A stretch of 64,000 bases of DNA, from positions 3,165-67,164 of the forward strand of contig RHPI01002918.1 in assembly GCA_009103225.1 (NCBI GenBank), written 5' to 3'. Within the stretch, counting starts at the first letter, position 1. Every line of letters starts with the position of its first letter. The notes beneath the pieces are model-generated. The model worked only from the letters and a program-made list of their open reading frames with translations. It was not told where the DNA came from and ran no database searches. The DNA is from Chlorokybus atmophyticus. Lineage: Eukaryota > Streptophyta > Chlorokybophyceae > Chlorokybales > Chlorokybaceae. This document shows positions 1-19,100 of this stretch, piece by piece. Position numbers and translations under genes: made by a program.

Positions 1-1473
1 CGGATAGCCCTTCCATTTCACTAAGAACTTGCGTACGCCATGCACAAACTTCTCACCAAGGATGTCTTCTACCTCCCACTCGGGTTCACCGTCCGTGCCA
101 ACTTCGGGGGGTGGCCTTTCTGGCGGTTGTCCTCGATATGCTTTCAGAAGGGAGACGTGAAAAACGGGGTGCACACGCATGGTGTCGGGTAGCTCCAACT
201 TGTACGCCACGTCCGAGATAACTTTGCTGACCTTAAATGGTCCCAACCAGCGTTCATTCAGCTTGCGAACTCCCGTACGCACCTGGACGTGCTTCGCGGA
301 GAGTAACACAATGTCGCCTTCCTGAAACGTGAGGTGTCGGCGATGCGCGTCCGCGTACTGCTTCTGCCGATTTTGTGCCACCAATAACGCATCCCTAGCT
401 GCCTTGTTAATGTCCGCGCACTTTGTAAGGAAGTCATTAGCTGCCTCCACACGCACGTCATGTCGTCGCGGTGTCCATGCCGTCAACGGTGTCAATGGAT
501 GTTGCCCGTAGTTCATAAGGAAGGGAGTGACACCTGTGCTTGCATTGTGGTGGTTGTTGATCGCAAACTCAACCAACTCAAGCAGCTCCTCCCAATTGTC
601 TTGTCGCGCGTTAACGTAGCAACGCAGCATGTCCTCGATCACACGGTTGGCCCGCTCCGTTTGCCCATCAGTTTGCGGGTGGAATGCCGTGCTAAACTTC
701 AGTGTGGTACCCAGTGCACTATGCAGCGCCTCCCAAAACTTACTTGTAAAGCGCGGGTCGCGATCATTCACAATGCTTTGTGGTAATCCATGAGAACGAA
801 ATACATGCTTCACGAACAAGCGTGCTGCCTCCGGTGCCGTGCAAGACTCACTACACGGTGCCAAGCGTACCATTTTGCTGGTTTTATCGACGAACACAAG
901 TATAGCGTCGTACCCTTCTTTTGTCTTTGGTAGCCCCGTGATAAAGTCCATGGTAACTTGCGCCCACTTGGACAATGGCACAGGGAGAGGTTGCAGCAAC
1001 CCACCTGGCTTTTGGTTGCTTGCCTTCACCCTTTGGCATGCGTCGCACAACGCCACGTAGTCGCGCACATCGCGATGCATCTCTCGCCAGTAAAAACGCT
1101 GTTTTAAGCTTGCTAAAGTCCTTTCCAACCCTTGGTGACCAGCAATGGGCACATCATAAGCTTCCTTCAGCAACTTCACACGGATATGCGCGACGTTGGG
1201 GATGTACAAGCGCCCATGGTGCCACAGCAGCCCGTCGCGCATTGACCAGTGCCCACTTGTATTCGTAGCTGTATTTTCCAGCTCTTGCAACACTTTCATA
1301 CCCTCCGTGTCTTCACGAAGCACTTGCCGAATCTGGTCGGTCCACTCGGGCTGCACTTGAGCGAGTGCCTCAATTGCATTAAGCCGGCTCAGCGCGTCAG
1401 CAACACCATTTGACGTACCGGGCTTGTACTTGATATCGAAGTCAAAAAGTTGAAAGAACTCAAGCCATAACAT
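1..1473 (-). mobile_element. Ty3/gypsy chromovirus pol fragment (RNase H tail, integrase, chromodomain)
   Basis: One minus-strand frame runs from a Met codon at 1473 to the window edge; I saw no stop in the parts translated. In order it shows the RNase H tail (YKPGTSNGVADALSRL, about 1440-1380), an HHCC integrase zinc finger ending CDACQ (near 1030), the integrase core with Asp in MDFITGLP, Asp in NDRDPRF and Glu in QTERANR, a GPY/F-type module (WLGPFKV), and a chromodomain (EVEDILGEK, then FLVKWKGYP) at the very edge. This is the order of a chromovirus clade Ty3/gypsy element. Protease and reverse transcriptase are absent on the 5' side: recognisable coding stops near 1480-1500 and AT-rich sequence follows. 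The copy is therefore 5'-truncated or internally deleted. No LTR was recognised. Confidence 0.93.
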
Positions 1474-1499
1474 TCCCTGCAGTGTGTAATTTTTAAAGG

Positions 1500-2640
1500 C
1501 AGTTTTCAGCTTGAGTGGGGAAATGAGGGAAAACATGCGGGGCGGTTATATAAGCAAGGCCGTAGTATCTTAGCAAATTAGAATTGTGAATTACATGTCA
1601 TTATTCAACTTTTCACCTTGCCGTTTCTCAAGCCTCGACTTCACTTTTGCCCCGCTTATTACAATTTTAAACTTTATATGTCAAACTTGCTTTTCGCCTT
1701 CACGTACTAGGAAACAATATTATTAATACAAGGCCCTTTAATTGATAAACATACCATATAATGATTAATAGTGCATGTCAATAAATTCACATTGGCTCTT
1801 TCATATCATCGATTAAAACTGTGGTTGAGATGGCAATGATTATATTGAAGTCTCACGGATTGTGCGCATTTATAACAAGTTGCATGCAAACCACATATTT
1901 GTAAATGATGATATTAAATTACAAAAAGTCGGTCTTAACGGTTGCAAGAAATAGAACTGCATAAGCTAATTTGAGCCATTGATTGGCACACCACATCAGA
2001 GCAAAGATAATATTCGACTTGTCATTTTATTATGCATATCACAACGAGGTACACACAACAAGTTGTATGTAGAGCTGGGGCCATATCTAGGGTTGGGCAT
2101 AACCAAACAAACAACGAACAAAGATCTGAACAATAGTATTTATTTGGGGTTTATATAACCTTATTTTGTTTTTGCAAAACAAAATAAGCGACAATCTACA
2201 ATGACAGCAAACGAACATTTAATCACGAACAATGTTGCAAACGCAATCTTTGATAACACGTACATAATTAAAAGGCATACAATTATCAACATGCAATTAC
2301 ATGCACTATTCAACAAGCATTGCATCATTAAGGGCATGTATTTTGCCAGACAACATGTACATGGAAGCGTGTATTGGACATTGATGTACGTGGAGTCATT
2401 CTGCGTCACTAACTACGCAGAGTCACGCATTAATACAGCGTGACTATGCGTGATATTACGTGACTGCAAAAGGTTCGTTCCCTATATGCGCCATGAACAA
2501 GAACGTTTTTCCAACACTTATTTCGTTCAAATACACCACCATTGATGTAAGAACAAACGGAACGGTTTTGTTACTTCTTTGTGACAGAACATAATTGTTA
2601 TGTCCCAGCCCTAGTTGTATGCCGACTTATAACCTGCAAC
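1500..2640. other. AT-rich intergenic stretch without a recognised gene
   Basis: No coding frame with recognisable content. The stretch is AT-richer than the gene areas. It holds two neighbouring inverted repeats near 2401-2445. It may include remains of the adjacent retroelement, but no LTR pair was seen. Confidence 0.5.
2401..2445. repeat. Pair of short hairpin-forming inverted repeats
   Basis: CTGCGT...ACGCAG (2401-2420) is followed directly by AGTCACGC...GCGTGACT (2421-2445, 9-base loop). Related GCGTGA/ACGTGAC words continue to about 2465. The function is unknown; the pair could be the end of a small DNA transposon. Confidence 0.45.
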
Positions 2641-3026
2641 CTGCAGGCTGTTACGGTCCTCAGAGCCTGCAGGGTGCTGGAAGGTCTTAGGACTTTACCA
2701 TCTGCAAGCTGAGGGTTTATTTGCGCCGTGCTGTTGCAGGCGTTTCCCCATCCAGGACCACAGTATCAGGCTGAAGGTCCTGCACCAGGACCTCCAGCCC
2801 CATTGGGTGGACAAAGGGTCAGATTCGGCCGGTCAATAACGAAACGGAAGGTCAATGCCCAACCCATGATTGACGTGATTGCAGTGGACAAACTGAATCA
2901 AAGCACTGGGCAGTGTTTCACTGTCGAGGTATTGATTCATTTCGGACGTGAATCAGTGAGGGGGTGAATAAACATCGATTCAACGTGCGCACGAATAAGT
3001 GAATCAATCGTGTTGCGGTCTGGTCA

Positions 3027-4636
3027 ATGGCAGGCATGGCGGCGGCGGCAGCGGTGGCGGTGGGCGGGGTGTCGTCATCGGCGTCGTTGTCATCATCATC
3101 ACCTTCGCCATGGTTGCGCCGTCCGTCTGGTCGCCGACTGGAGCGCAAGCGCGGCGCCGTGTCAATCGTGGCCAGGGTCGCGGAGCCCGCCCCTACCGCC
3201 GCCGCCTCTACCTCCACCTCCACCTCCACCGCCACCAGCAACAAGAGCGGCGGCTGGATAAACAGGTTGATTGAGACCGTTGCGCCCAAACCTAAAGTGG
3301 AAGAATGTCCAACAGACCAGATGGACGGCAAGCTCCGCATTGTAAGTGCCACGCTGCAGGCTACTGTCTGAATCTGGCTTGGTCTGGTCTGGCCTGGCCT
3401 GGCTTGTTAGCCTGTGCGTGTGGAGTTGAAACCCCAACCGTGGAACCGCAAGTCTCAACTTGACAAGATCTCGCAAATGCAGTAGAATTCTCTCGCTCAA
3501 ACTGCAATGCTTTCGACTGTTGTTTACAGCATTATAGTTTGAGCGATCAGGAGCATGAGGCGTTGCACACTGTGAAAAACCAATGATTGTTGTAGCAATC
3601 ACTGGTCATTTAAGATTGCTACCACAATTACTGGTTGTTTAGGATGACCAGTTATTGTTATAGCAATCACTGGTTATCTTGCGTTGCGGTTGTGATTATG
3701 CACACGCGCAAAGCAATGACTGATTATCTTAGGAAACCAGTTATTGCTACAATGATCGGTTATCGATTCTGTGACATTGCGTTTATGACATAGTGCACTC
3801 GCACAATGCCATGACATCACTCAATCTGCCTGCATACAATGGCCCCAATCACTCCTAATCTCCTCTGCCCCAAATCTCCAAATCAGCAAATAGATGCCAT
3901 GTATGCGGAGATTGCCAAGCGTCGCGCATTGCCTGCCTCTCGCCCCCAAATGCAGCCACAGTTGCGCAGCACGCGGCTGGTAATGTGGTTAACACACAAC
4001 TCACACAAACACATTGTCCGCGTTCATGAAACCATTGGCATTGTCGTAACAACAGGTTTGCAGTGAGGAGGAGTTTGATGAAGTATTGCATCAAAATAAG
4101 GAGCGTTTGGTGGTGCTGGACTGCAGCATGACATGGTGCGGACCATGCAAGATGGTGTACCCTAAGTACAAACTGTTTGCTGAGAACTACAAGGACGCCG
4201 TATTCTTGTACGCTAATGGCGACTCTACAGCCTCCACTGCGGTGCGTGTAATGTGTGCTTCTCTGTGTTGTTTGTTTGTGTGTGATGTTCTCGTTGCATT
4301 CTGTCGTGTGGCCTTGCCTCATGTTGTAAGCCTTATACACATGTAACATGCAGTAAGCTAAGTAGAGTGTTATTCCCCACACTCCTGCACTTGCCTGCTC
4401 TGTTCATTCGTGCACTGCAAACATGGAACTTTGATCAGGCATTAGACACTCACTTCTGAACTCAAGTGATGTGTGGTATTGTTGGCCAGGCGTTGTTTTC
4501 AAAGTTAGGAGTGCGAGAAGTGCCTGCGTTCTACGTGTTCCGGGACGGCAAGCTGGTTCACAAGCACACGGGCACAAACCAGGCAACATTGCGCACGGCT
4601 ATCATATCGCAGTTGAAGCCAGGGGAGGCGCGATGA
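3027..4636 (+). CDS. Plastid-type thioredoxin-like protein (WCGPC)
   Basis: Four exons, all phase 0: 3027-3341, 3887-3979, 4056-4241 and 4490-4636, giving 246 residues. The first about 65 residues are rich in Ala, Ser and Arg, as in a chloroplast transit peptide (inference). A linker follows, then a thioredoxin fold with the active site WCGPCK in exon 3 and a cis-Pro motif EVPAFYVFRDGK in exon 4, so it is expected to be a dithiol-disulfide reductase. The spacing resembles plant ACHT/CDSP-type thioredoxins, but the exact subtype is not settled. The ATG at 3027 is the first in frame and gives the transit-like start. The stop is TGA at 4634-4636. Target proteins cannot be read from the sequence. 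Confidence 0.88.
3575..3775 (+). repeat. Diverged tandem repeat in thioredoxin intron 1
   Basis: Three or so degenerate copies of a unit containing AGCAATCACTGGTTATCTT and CCAGTTATTG words, each about 65-90 bases apart, lie inside intron 1. Some words are also partly inverted copies of each other (CCAGT/ACTGG). Confidence 0.5.
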
Positions 4637-5460
4637 CGCATGCACCATCTTGTAACTGTGTCTGAATGCGTATTGTCATAGCTTCGCTGCGTTGTCAGGT
4701 TGCGTGTTGCTGGGGGCATACACGAGCAGCAGTTGGTCAATTGGCAGGCGCATACTGTACTGTACTAGTGTATTGTATCATATTGTGCTAGCAGGCAACA
4801 AATTAGCCTGCCTCACAAAGTAGCAGTGACCAGTTAGTCTATTATGATGGTGTCCAAAAACAAAAACGTCGATTGCAGCTGTGTCCCTTGCCTGCAGTTG
4901 AAATGCAGGCTCAGCAACATATGCTATCTTGCTTGTCTCATTCTTGCACCAACACTAAGTTGTACCACACCTACTCCCTAGCCCGTTTGCTTGGTTGCTT
5001 GTGTGTGTGATATTGTGTAGCGCTTGCTGTTGCTGGTAGCTGCTATTTTATTGCCAGTCTTGCCATTGTCCTTGCACGTGCTATTGTCGTATGTTGAACA
5101 CAATGAAGGCTTGGCAAGTGCATGATTGGTGGTCGCTGCAATGAGCATGTGCTGTTGTTCACACACTGCGCACATGTATGGTGTGGCCCACTTCAACATC
5201 TGGGCGGCATGCTGTCTTTGCTGACCATTACCACATCATCAACTGTGCATGCAGTCATCATTTGCACAGTCTTGCTAGTCTTTGCCTATGCAGTGTGCAC
5301 AGCATCAAGCGCATTGCTCCCAACATCAGCACATTGAGCCATGTACTTGAATTAAGGTACTGTTAGAAGTCAGGCTTGCAGGGTGACAAGCGATATGTCA
5401 AAGGTGCGAGCGCGTATAAGAAAAATCAAGGATGTATATGGACATATGAGAGAAAGTGCG
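4637..5460. other. Intergenic stretch between convergent gene ends
   Basis: Lies between the thioredoxin stop and the stop of the minus-strand ArfGAP gene, so it should hold both 3' UTRs. No further gene recognised. Confidence 0.6.
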
Positions 5461-12675
<7,215 letters not shown>

Positions 12676-14438
12676 GGCTGCGACGCCGTGGCCGTCAGAT
12701 CCGGCGCAACCACCCCACCAGCGCTATCCAGCACCTTCGCTCCCTTGCTCCTCCCCTAGGCCCCGTCCTAACCGTCGCCGCCTCCGCGGCGGCCGACGAC
12801 GCCGCCACCCTCGCCGATGACACCGCCCAGCAGCAGCACCAGCGTCTGTAGCGTCCTGCAGCACTGTTGCTGCACCCTAATCTGGCTGCTCGATATCCGT
12901 CGTGCTGCCTCGGACATCGAACGCTGTCACTGTCACGGATGCCGATAAAGGGAAAACTGAGATGTACTCCTCGCAAGTGCGCGATATTGCACAGCAAGGT
13001 TTGAAAGTTCAAACGCCCCGGGCATTCGCGCCCAACTGTTCCTGCCAAAGGCGTGCACGTACACGGCAGCCTGCACTCCACAATGTTACAGGCTTTGATG
13101 GCGCAAACTTTGCACTGCATACGAGAACTCAGCGATTATTAACCTTAAGATTGTACTGCCTATACGTACGGTTGACAGTTCCGACAATACGAGAGCAATG
13201 TGTATTGTTTCAGATGCTTCATTGCTATTGTTGTTATGTTATGCTATTATTGCAACTGTTGCAATGATGTCAATGTTTAAACAGTGGTGCTGCCACAAGC
13301 ACAACAGATTGTAAGCAAACATTACTGCAATACATCCTTATTTATGTTGTTACGTTTGGTAGCATAAACTTACATCAATAATATCTAACATAATTGCCAT
13401 TGCCAATCAAATGATCAATGATAGGTCTTGGACATCGGCAATGTATAGGGCTTGTTGAATGCATGTATACGTGGTGCTGCATCACACATGCTGATATATA
13501 TGCGCACTTGGTTGCTGCACATGCTACAGTCATATGCACACGCTCAAAGCATTCACCATTATCTTCATTTTTACACCACCGCCAGGCTATGTGCTCTACC
13601 TACTCAGTCTAGCTACCCTCCACATGCACAGCCCCGAACAATGTATATGTAACAATTGATGTATGTTTATTATTATCTCTTATGATACATCAATATCAAA
13701 GACATTAAGATATTGGTATCGTAATGATCATTGTGTAATTGCACAATCAACTGTTGACAGGCGGTATCAATAAAGCATGCATGGTTACAAAAGTCTCGAC
13801 TTATGATAAGCTTTTCTGCCATGGTAGTAATGCGTCATATGACTAAACATATGTGCTGGGCCCACCACATCCGATGGTGATGTTATGATCCTCAATACTC
13901 ATTACGCAATGGCTATTGAGACAAAAAGGCTTAAGTTTATTGTTGTGCAACAATTGAATCAAAAAAGACTTTAAGACTTGAATTATGTGCAAAACAAAGT
14001 ACATAAATATCAATGTGTACTTTATGTTAATAGGTCCCTTGTGAAGTCAATGTTGTCACGTGACGGCCTAATATTGCGTGCAAGCCACAAAACACATACG
14101 ACATACTAAAAAACCCTATCCTTATATGAACCCACTCTCCACCCTCCCCGACCATGCACGAGCTAAATGATCAAGGAATCATACGATATGAACGCACTGA
14201 AGGTCTCCGAAAACTGCGCACGGTTTATAGAATACTATTCAACACCGGACCATGTGACGCAACATGTTAATATATTCAAAAAAACTCAGGCTTGACATAC
14301 CATCTATGTGTACATATAAGGGGAAGCAAATAGCATTGTGAAAGGCAGGTCAACCAGCAGTCATCCAGCAAACGACCCACCCCACTCGGAGTACATAATG
14401 ATACAGGCTAGCTACGCGCGCTGAGAGGATACTTGTTG
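12676..14438. other. Upstream region of the ArfGAP gene and AT-rich spacer
   Basis: 12680-12850 is GC-rich, probably promoter and 5' UTR of the ArfGAP gene, with a CCCTAAT word at 12875-12881. From about 13100 to 14300 the DNA is AT-rich with small inverted repeats, such as TTGATGTAT (13656-13664) against ATACATCAA (13685-13693). No coding sequence recognised. Confidence 0.5.
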
Positions 14439-15720
14439 TCACCGTCTAGGCAGAGTTAAAACCACATCCACCTTCCTTCTGCCCCACTGCCTGGCCGCAG
14501 CATGCGTACGGTAGTAAATGTCAATGATGTCTGGACCCCTATCACAACACCCGGTGAGCTGAACAATGCTGAACACATGCAACGTTACCAACCTTGCCAT
14601 ACAACCGCGCACGTGCAGCAGCTCTTACCTTATGGCACCACCCCTATCCTCCACCCTGCCCCAACCCCAGCCTGGCACGTGCATGCGTGTGCCAAAGGGG
14701 TAGTAAGTTGTGTCCGCCGCTATAGTACCCACCTGAAAGCAGTCGCCAAGTGATGTAACTAAGGCACAATTGCAAATGCTGGGCACATATGTGCAACTAA
14801 CCACTGCATCCCCTTCCAACCACTTGTACCTCATAGCACAAAGCAACAAATTGTTAAGGAGGTTTGGACTGCACTTACTGTTGGTTCTTGCAATCTGCGC
14901 ACCAGCTGCCAAGGCCGGATAAGCAGCGCAACGCACTCCATCAGGCCGAGCGGTCTTCGTGGGCGAGTGAGACTGGCAGTAAGACCGTCATAGCGACGGC
15001 CTGTAGTGGTGAACTTCTTTAACCCAAAGCCTGGGGGCTTACTACTGGCAGCTGTGTGCGACATAAGTTGGTAGGCAAAGCTTATGCACCACGCAACAAC
15101 GAGGCTATATTGCCTGCTACATGGTAGAAGACAGGAAGAACGGAGGTTAATCACATACGAACCTCTCACCTGGCTGGCGTACTGCTAGGTGCGGGTGTAT
15201 GGCGAAGTACACGGGCAAGCCGGGAAGGACAAGCGCCCACTCCCATGAACAGCACTGCAAACAAGGCCGGACTGTCAAGCGTACACTCAAGCCGAGTAGC
15301 TGCGACGACTGAGCAGGCTGCGAGGTGGATTAGCAACTACAAAACTGCATGTCAGCAGATATGTAGTGACAGGGCTGCAGCGCTTGGTTTGTAGTGCCAA
15401 CAGCTGACTATAAGACGCGCACACCACTTTGCAACATGTGCATGCAACGAAATCAGCGTACAGAAAGCGGCCTGGTTATTGATCACTTGGAGCACTTGGA
15501 GCAAAAGCCAACAGCTGGTTCAAGCGCAGCAGCTTCGGGGGGGCGGGGGGGTGTTCAAACTGCTGTTAGATTGACTTCCGCTGAGCGACGCGGTATAGGA
15601 GCTAGCAACATTGGTTTCAACAGTGATGACAGCAGCAGCAGCAGCAGCACCAGCTTACTTCACCTGCTGGCAGCTGCAGTACGCTGTGACCGTCAACCGC
15701 CGCCGCTGCTCAGCCGCCAT
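14439..15720 (-). CDS. 3D (Asp-Asp-Asp) domain protein, double-psi beta-barrel type
   Basis: Five small exons whose phases all agree: 15664-15720, 15170-15254, 14879-15051, 14629-14732 and 14439-14538, giving 172 residues from the ATG at 15720. The first exon reads LTVTAYCSC, and the exon 1-2 junction makes a Cys cluster (CSCQQCCSW). Then come GRRYDGLTASLTRPR, TIAADTTYYPFGT, VPGWGWGRVEDRGGAI and PDIIDIYYRTHAAARQWG. This matches the 3D domain of bacterial MltA-like and cell-wall proteins, with Asp in each of the three hallmark positions. The open frame extends upstream of the ATG with a hydrophobic run (TFATSLVLFSVKAV), so an upstream exon with a signal peptide is possible. About 26 residues between the third and fourth blocks look like an insertion or a mis-set donor. 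The substrate is unknown. Confidence 0.8.
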
Positions 15721-15821
15721 AACAGCTTTCACTGAGAAAAGCACAAGCGAAGTGGCAAACGTCTGTTACAAACTGGGTGGTACCAATCAAGCTTTGCACA
15801 AAACAGGCCCAAGCTTGGCCT

Positions 15822-15847
15822 GAGCTGGGCCTGGCCAGGCCCAGCTC
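15822..15847. repeat. 26-bp perfect palindrome
   Basis: GAGCTGGGCCTGG is followed immediately by its exact reverse complement. Flanking AGCTTG and CAAGCT words extend the symmetry with a small bulge. It lies between the divergent starts of the 3D protein and the INT_rpt protein, so it could be a shared regulatory site or a cruciform. Confidence 0.75.
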
Positions 15848-16013
15848 CAAGCTCTCGGCAGCCGAGCACTAACGTGGCACTGTGCAGGCAAGTCTAAATA
15901 CAGCGTCGGAATACGAGCTATAGTAGATACCTGCCGTCACTGCGTTGCACATCAGATACCGAGTGTATGTGCGGAAGCCATGTAGCATTAGCTTCAGTCA
16001 TAACGCACGTAAT

Positions 16014-16022
16014 AAACCCTAG
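16014..16022 (+). promoter_or_regulatory. Telo-box-like motif upstream of the INT_rpt gene
   Basis: AAACCCTAG, about 140 bases upstream of the likely start codon at 16160. In land plants AAACCCTA is a promoter element; here its role is inferred only. Confidence 0.3.
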
Positions 16023-16159
16023 CTTGCGGACTAACCCATCACTAAGCTGCGGCGGCAGCGCAGGAGGTGGAGGAGGACGGGGACGAGGAGCTGCGGGTGC
16101 AGGTGCAGGAGAATTTGCTACGCAGGGATGTCGTGGGCGGCTGGCAGCGAAGCACGCAG

Positions 16160-19100
16160 ATGAATCCGCCCTATCAGGAGGACCCTGGGGTTAGCGGATC
16201 GGAGCAGCCTGTTGAGGAGGACGAGGGCAGCCCTCATGCGGAGCACAACCACCATCAGGTAGCCGCCCTTGCTTGCAGCATACACAAGGTATACACAAAC
16301 ATTTGCAGCAGTTCCTCTGCTTATTGTAGGTTGGGTAGATCTGCTGCACCTGTTCTGCATACACAGTTGCTTTCGGCGACGATTGTTTGCCACCTGTGTT
16401 GGTGTGCACCCGAGTCTAACTGTGACGCAAGGTACTTTGATGACTGTGACTACTCATGTGTCAGTTGACACTCGCATGCGCTTAGCACGGCGACTATATG
16501 TGCAGCTTAACTTGTTGCTTTTCGATTGCAATGCGCTCCACTCTAGTATACGCAAGCACGATGTCAATCGATTCGTGTGCATTGCAGGTGGTATACCAGG
16601 ACGTTGTCTATCAGGATGAGGCGCACATGGAGTACCGAGAGCATCGGGACACAGATCAGGCATACGATAGGCATCCCATGCATGAAGAACAAGCGTACAA
16701 TGTAGCGGAAGGTCACTATGCCCCGGCAGAACAAGAGGTGACTTGTTGTGTGCTGTCACACCTGGTTTAGGGTTGATGCTGCACAATGCACGCACCAGTG
16801 TCTTGACATTAATGCATGCGACACGGATCAGGATCGCGAAAGATCAATAATCTCACTTACAATCCAGTTTAAGACATGGTATGCCATGTTGTCATTGTGT
16901 TTCAGTTGCAGCATAAGCTACGAGTCAAATACAGTGACGGCAGTGTCAGATTGCGTTGTTTGCGCGCATGCCTGGACTGTTGTGGTCAAGTGAGTTGTCA
17001 TTTTGCAGGCGTACCATGAAGGTGAACCCCATGCACACCATGAGGGTTATGAGGACAGTCAGCATGTTCAGTATGAGCAGGATGTGAACGGACAGATATA
17101 TGGGGACGCACATGGCGACGTTTGTCACCAGGATGCTGATCAGGTATACCTGACATACCATATCATTCACAGTATTGCGTGATCCGGTTACAGCCTATGA
17201 CAGAAAGCATATCGTACTTAGGTGTATGCTTCAGATGCTCATGGCCAACAAGAGTATGCACAAGAAGAAGGCACTCACCCGCAGTATGCTCAAGAAGCCA
17301 ACCCAGGCCAGTCTGGGTATGACCCACGCCAGTCTAGATACGAGCAAGAAGGTCCCAGCCATCCCCAATACACCCAAGAGGACCACAGCCAGCGCCAGTA
17401 CACGCAGGAGGACCCAAGCCAGCTCGGATACCCGCAAGCAGAGGACCCAAGCCAGCCCGAATACCCGCAAGCAGAGGACCCAAGCCAATCGCACTACGTG
17501 CAAGAAGACCCCAGTCAGCCACAATATGCACAGGAAGACCCGAGCCAGCAGGAGTACACGCACAACGACTCCACCCAACAGGAGTATGCATCCGAAGAGA
17601 TTCATCAGGAGTATGCGCATGAGGATGCAAATCAGTCGTATGCACCTGATACCGGGCAGAATTACGTAGATTATGCAGAGGTATGTATGTGTTAGGATAT
17701 GATCGCTGTGCTGTACGCTTGCGCCAGTCCTGCATGAAGCACAGTGTTTGCAAGCAACGTAATTTCATACATGCGTGTGACGCCTTTGAGTTTTGCAGGT
17801 GGATCCCGATCACCAGCAGGGTCAACAGGAGCAATACCTGCCAGAGCAGCCCGTAACTGCACAAGTGGCATATGAGTATGATCACCAGGTCAGTATGTAA
17901 TGCAGTGCAAGAGTCTTGCTGGACAGCTTCACCACAACGTTTCTAGCGCAGTGCATTTTGCTTGAAACCGCACACCAGTGATGTTGTTGTCATCACTTAA
18001 TACTGATTTGTTGCAGGGCCAGGAGTTGGTGGACGCAGAACCCATCGCAGCAGAGCCAGACCATCCGCACCAGTTGCAGTGTTACTCTCCTGCATTGGAG
18101 GTGTGTGCAGTGTGGTGGGCATTCATGGTGTGTCCATCTCCAGCGCAGGCGCGTGAACAGATCTTTTGCAATCCTTGTTCAGGAAGCGCAAGAATTGCCC
18201 GAGAGGCGGTTGATTCCAGGTCGCGTGTGGCGCGTGCCACCTTTGCCATCATCGCGGCAACCCGCAAGCACAGAGCCAGAGCAGGCGGGCATGGATGGCG
18301 CGCCAGCAGAGCCAGCGCAGGCTGGCCAGCTGACAGGCTGGGGCGGGCATCCCATACCTTATGCCACAGTTGTCACAGCACCTGTGAAGCAGGCCACTGC
18401 TATCTGGGGTGCAAGGCAGGTATGTGAATTTTGAGTGCAGTTTGTTCTTTCGACTACTCCTGGTTTGGCTCAGTGGTTGTGCGCATGGCGAGTGCAAACC
18501 ATGTGTAAAGGTGCTGTTGCAAATGCAGGTGAGGTACATAAGACACACGGAACCGGAGCCTTTGAAAGGGAAACGGGTGGAGAAAAGGCCGTTTGAGGCT
18601 GCACGGCAGTTTGTTTGGAGTTTGCAACTGCCCAGCAGATTGGACTATCAGGTGCAGCATTCAGGACGTGCGCACTTGCACTACATCTTGTGAAAACAAG
18701 TGCTGAAGGTGTCCTCAATCAGGACTGGGCGAACTCTAGCGAAAGGCCACCCGACATTCCCAAGAATCCGGACACCGCATATGCCAACCGTGGTTGGGTA
18801 TCGTGGCCTGACTGGCTTGGCACCGGCCTAGGTGTTCCCGCAAGAGTCCGCAAACGCACAGCTGATGAGTATCGGTGAGTTGCCCAATCTGAGCTCTTGT
18901 ACTTGTTGGACTGTTGGTTTGTTTGTAGTAGTGCAATCAGTCGTCATTGACTGGACTCATGCTGGGCCCAGACCTTTTGAAGAGGCACGGCAGTTTGCAT
19001 GGGCTATGGGTTTCGCAAGCAAAGACCAGTTTCGCCAGTGGTCCAAAAGTGGGGAACGGCCGCCTGATTTTCCCGGAAGACCTGACATGGTGTACGCTTC

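Noticed and set aside
17231..17620. Minus-strand Leu/Val-rich frame that looks like membrane segments
   Set aside because: Antisense of the QEDPSQ repeat exon; the sense strand joins in phase with neighbouring exons.
18465..18520. Possible tRNA because of a TGGCTCAGTGG-like word
   Set aside because: No matching T-arm or acceptor stem; it lies in an intron of the INT_rpt gene.
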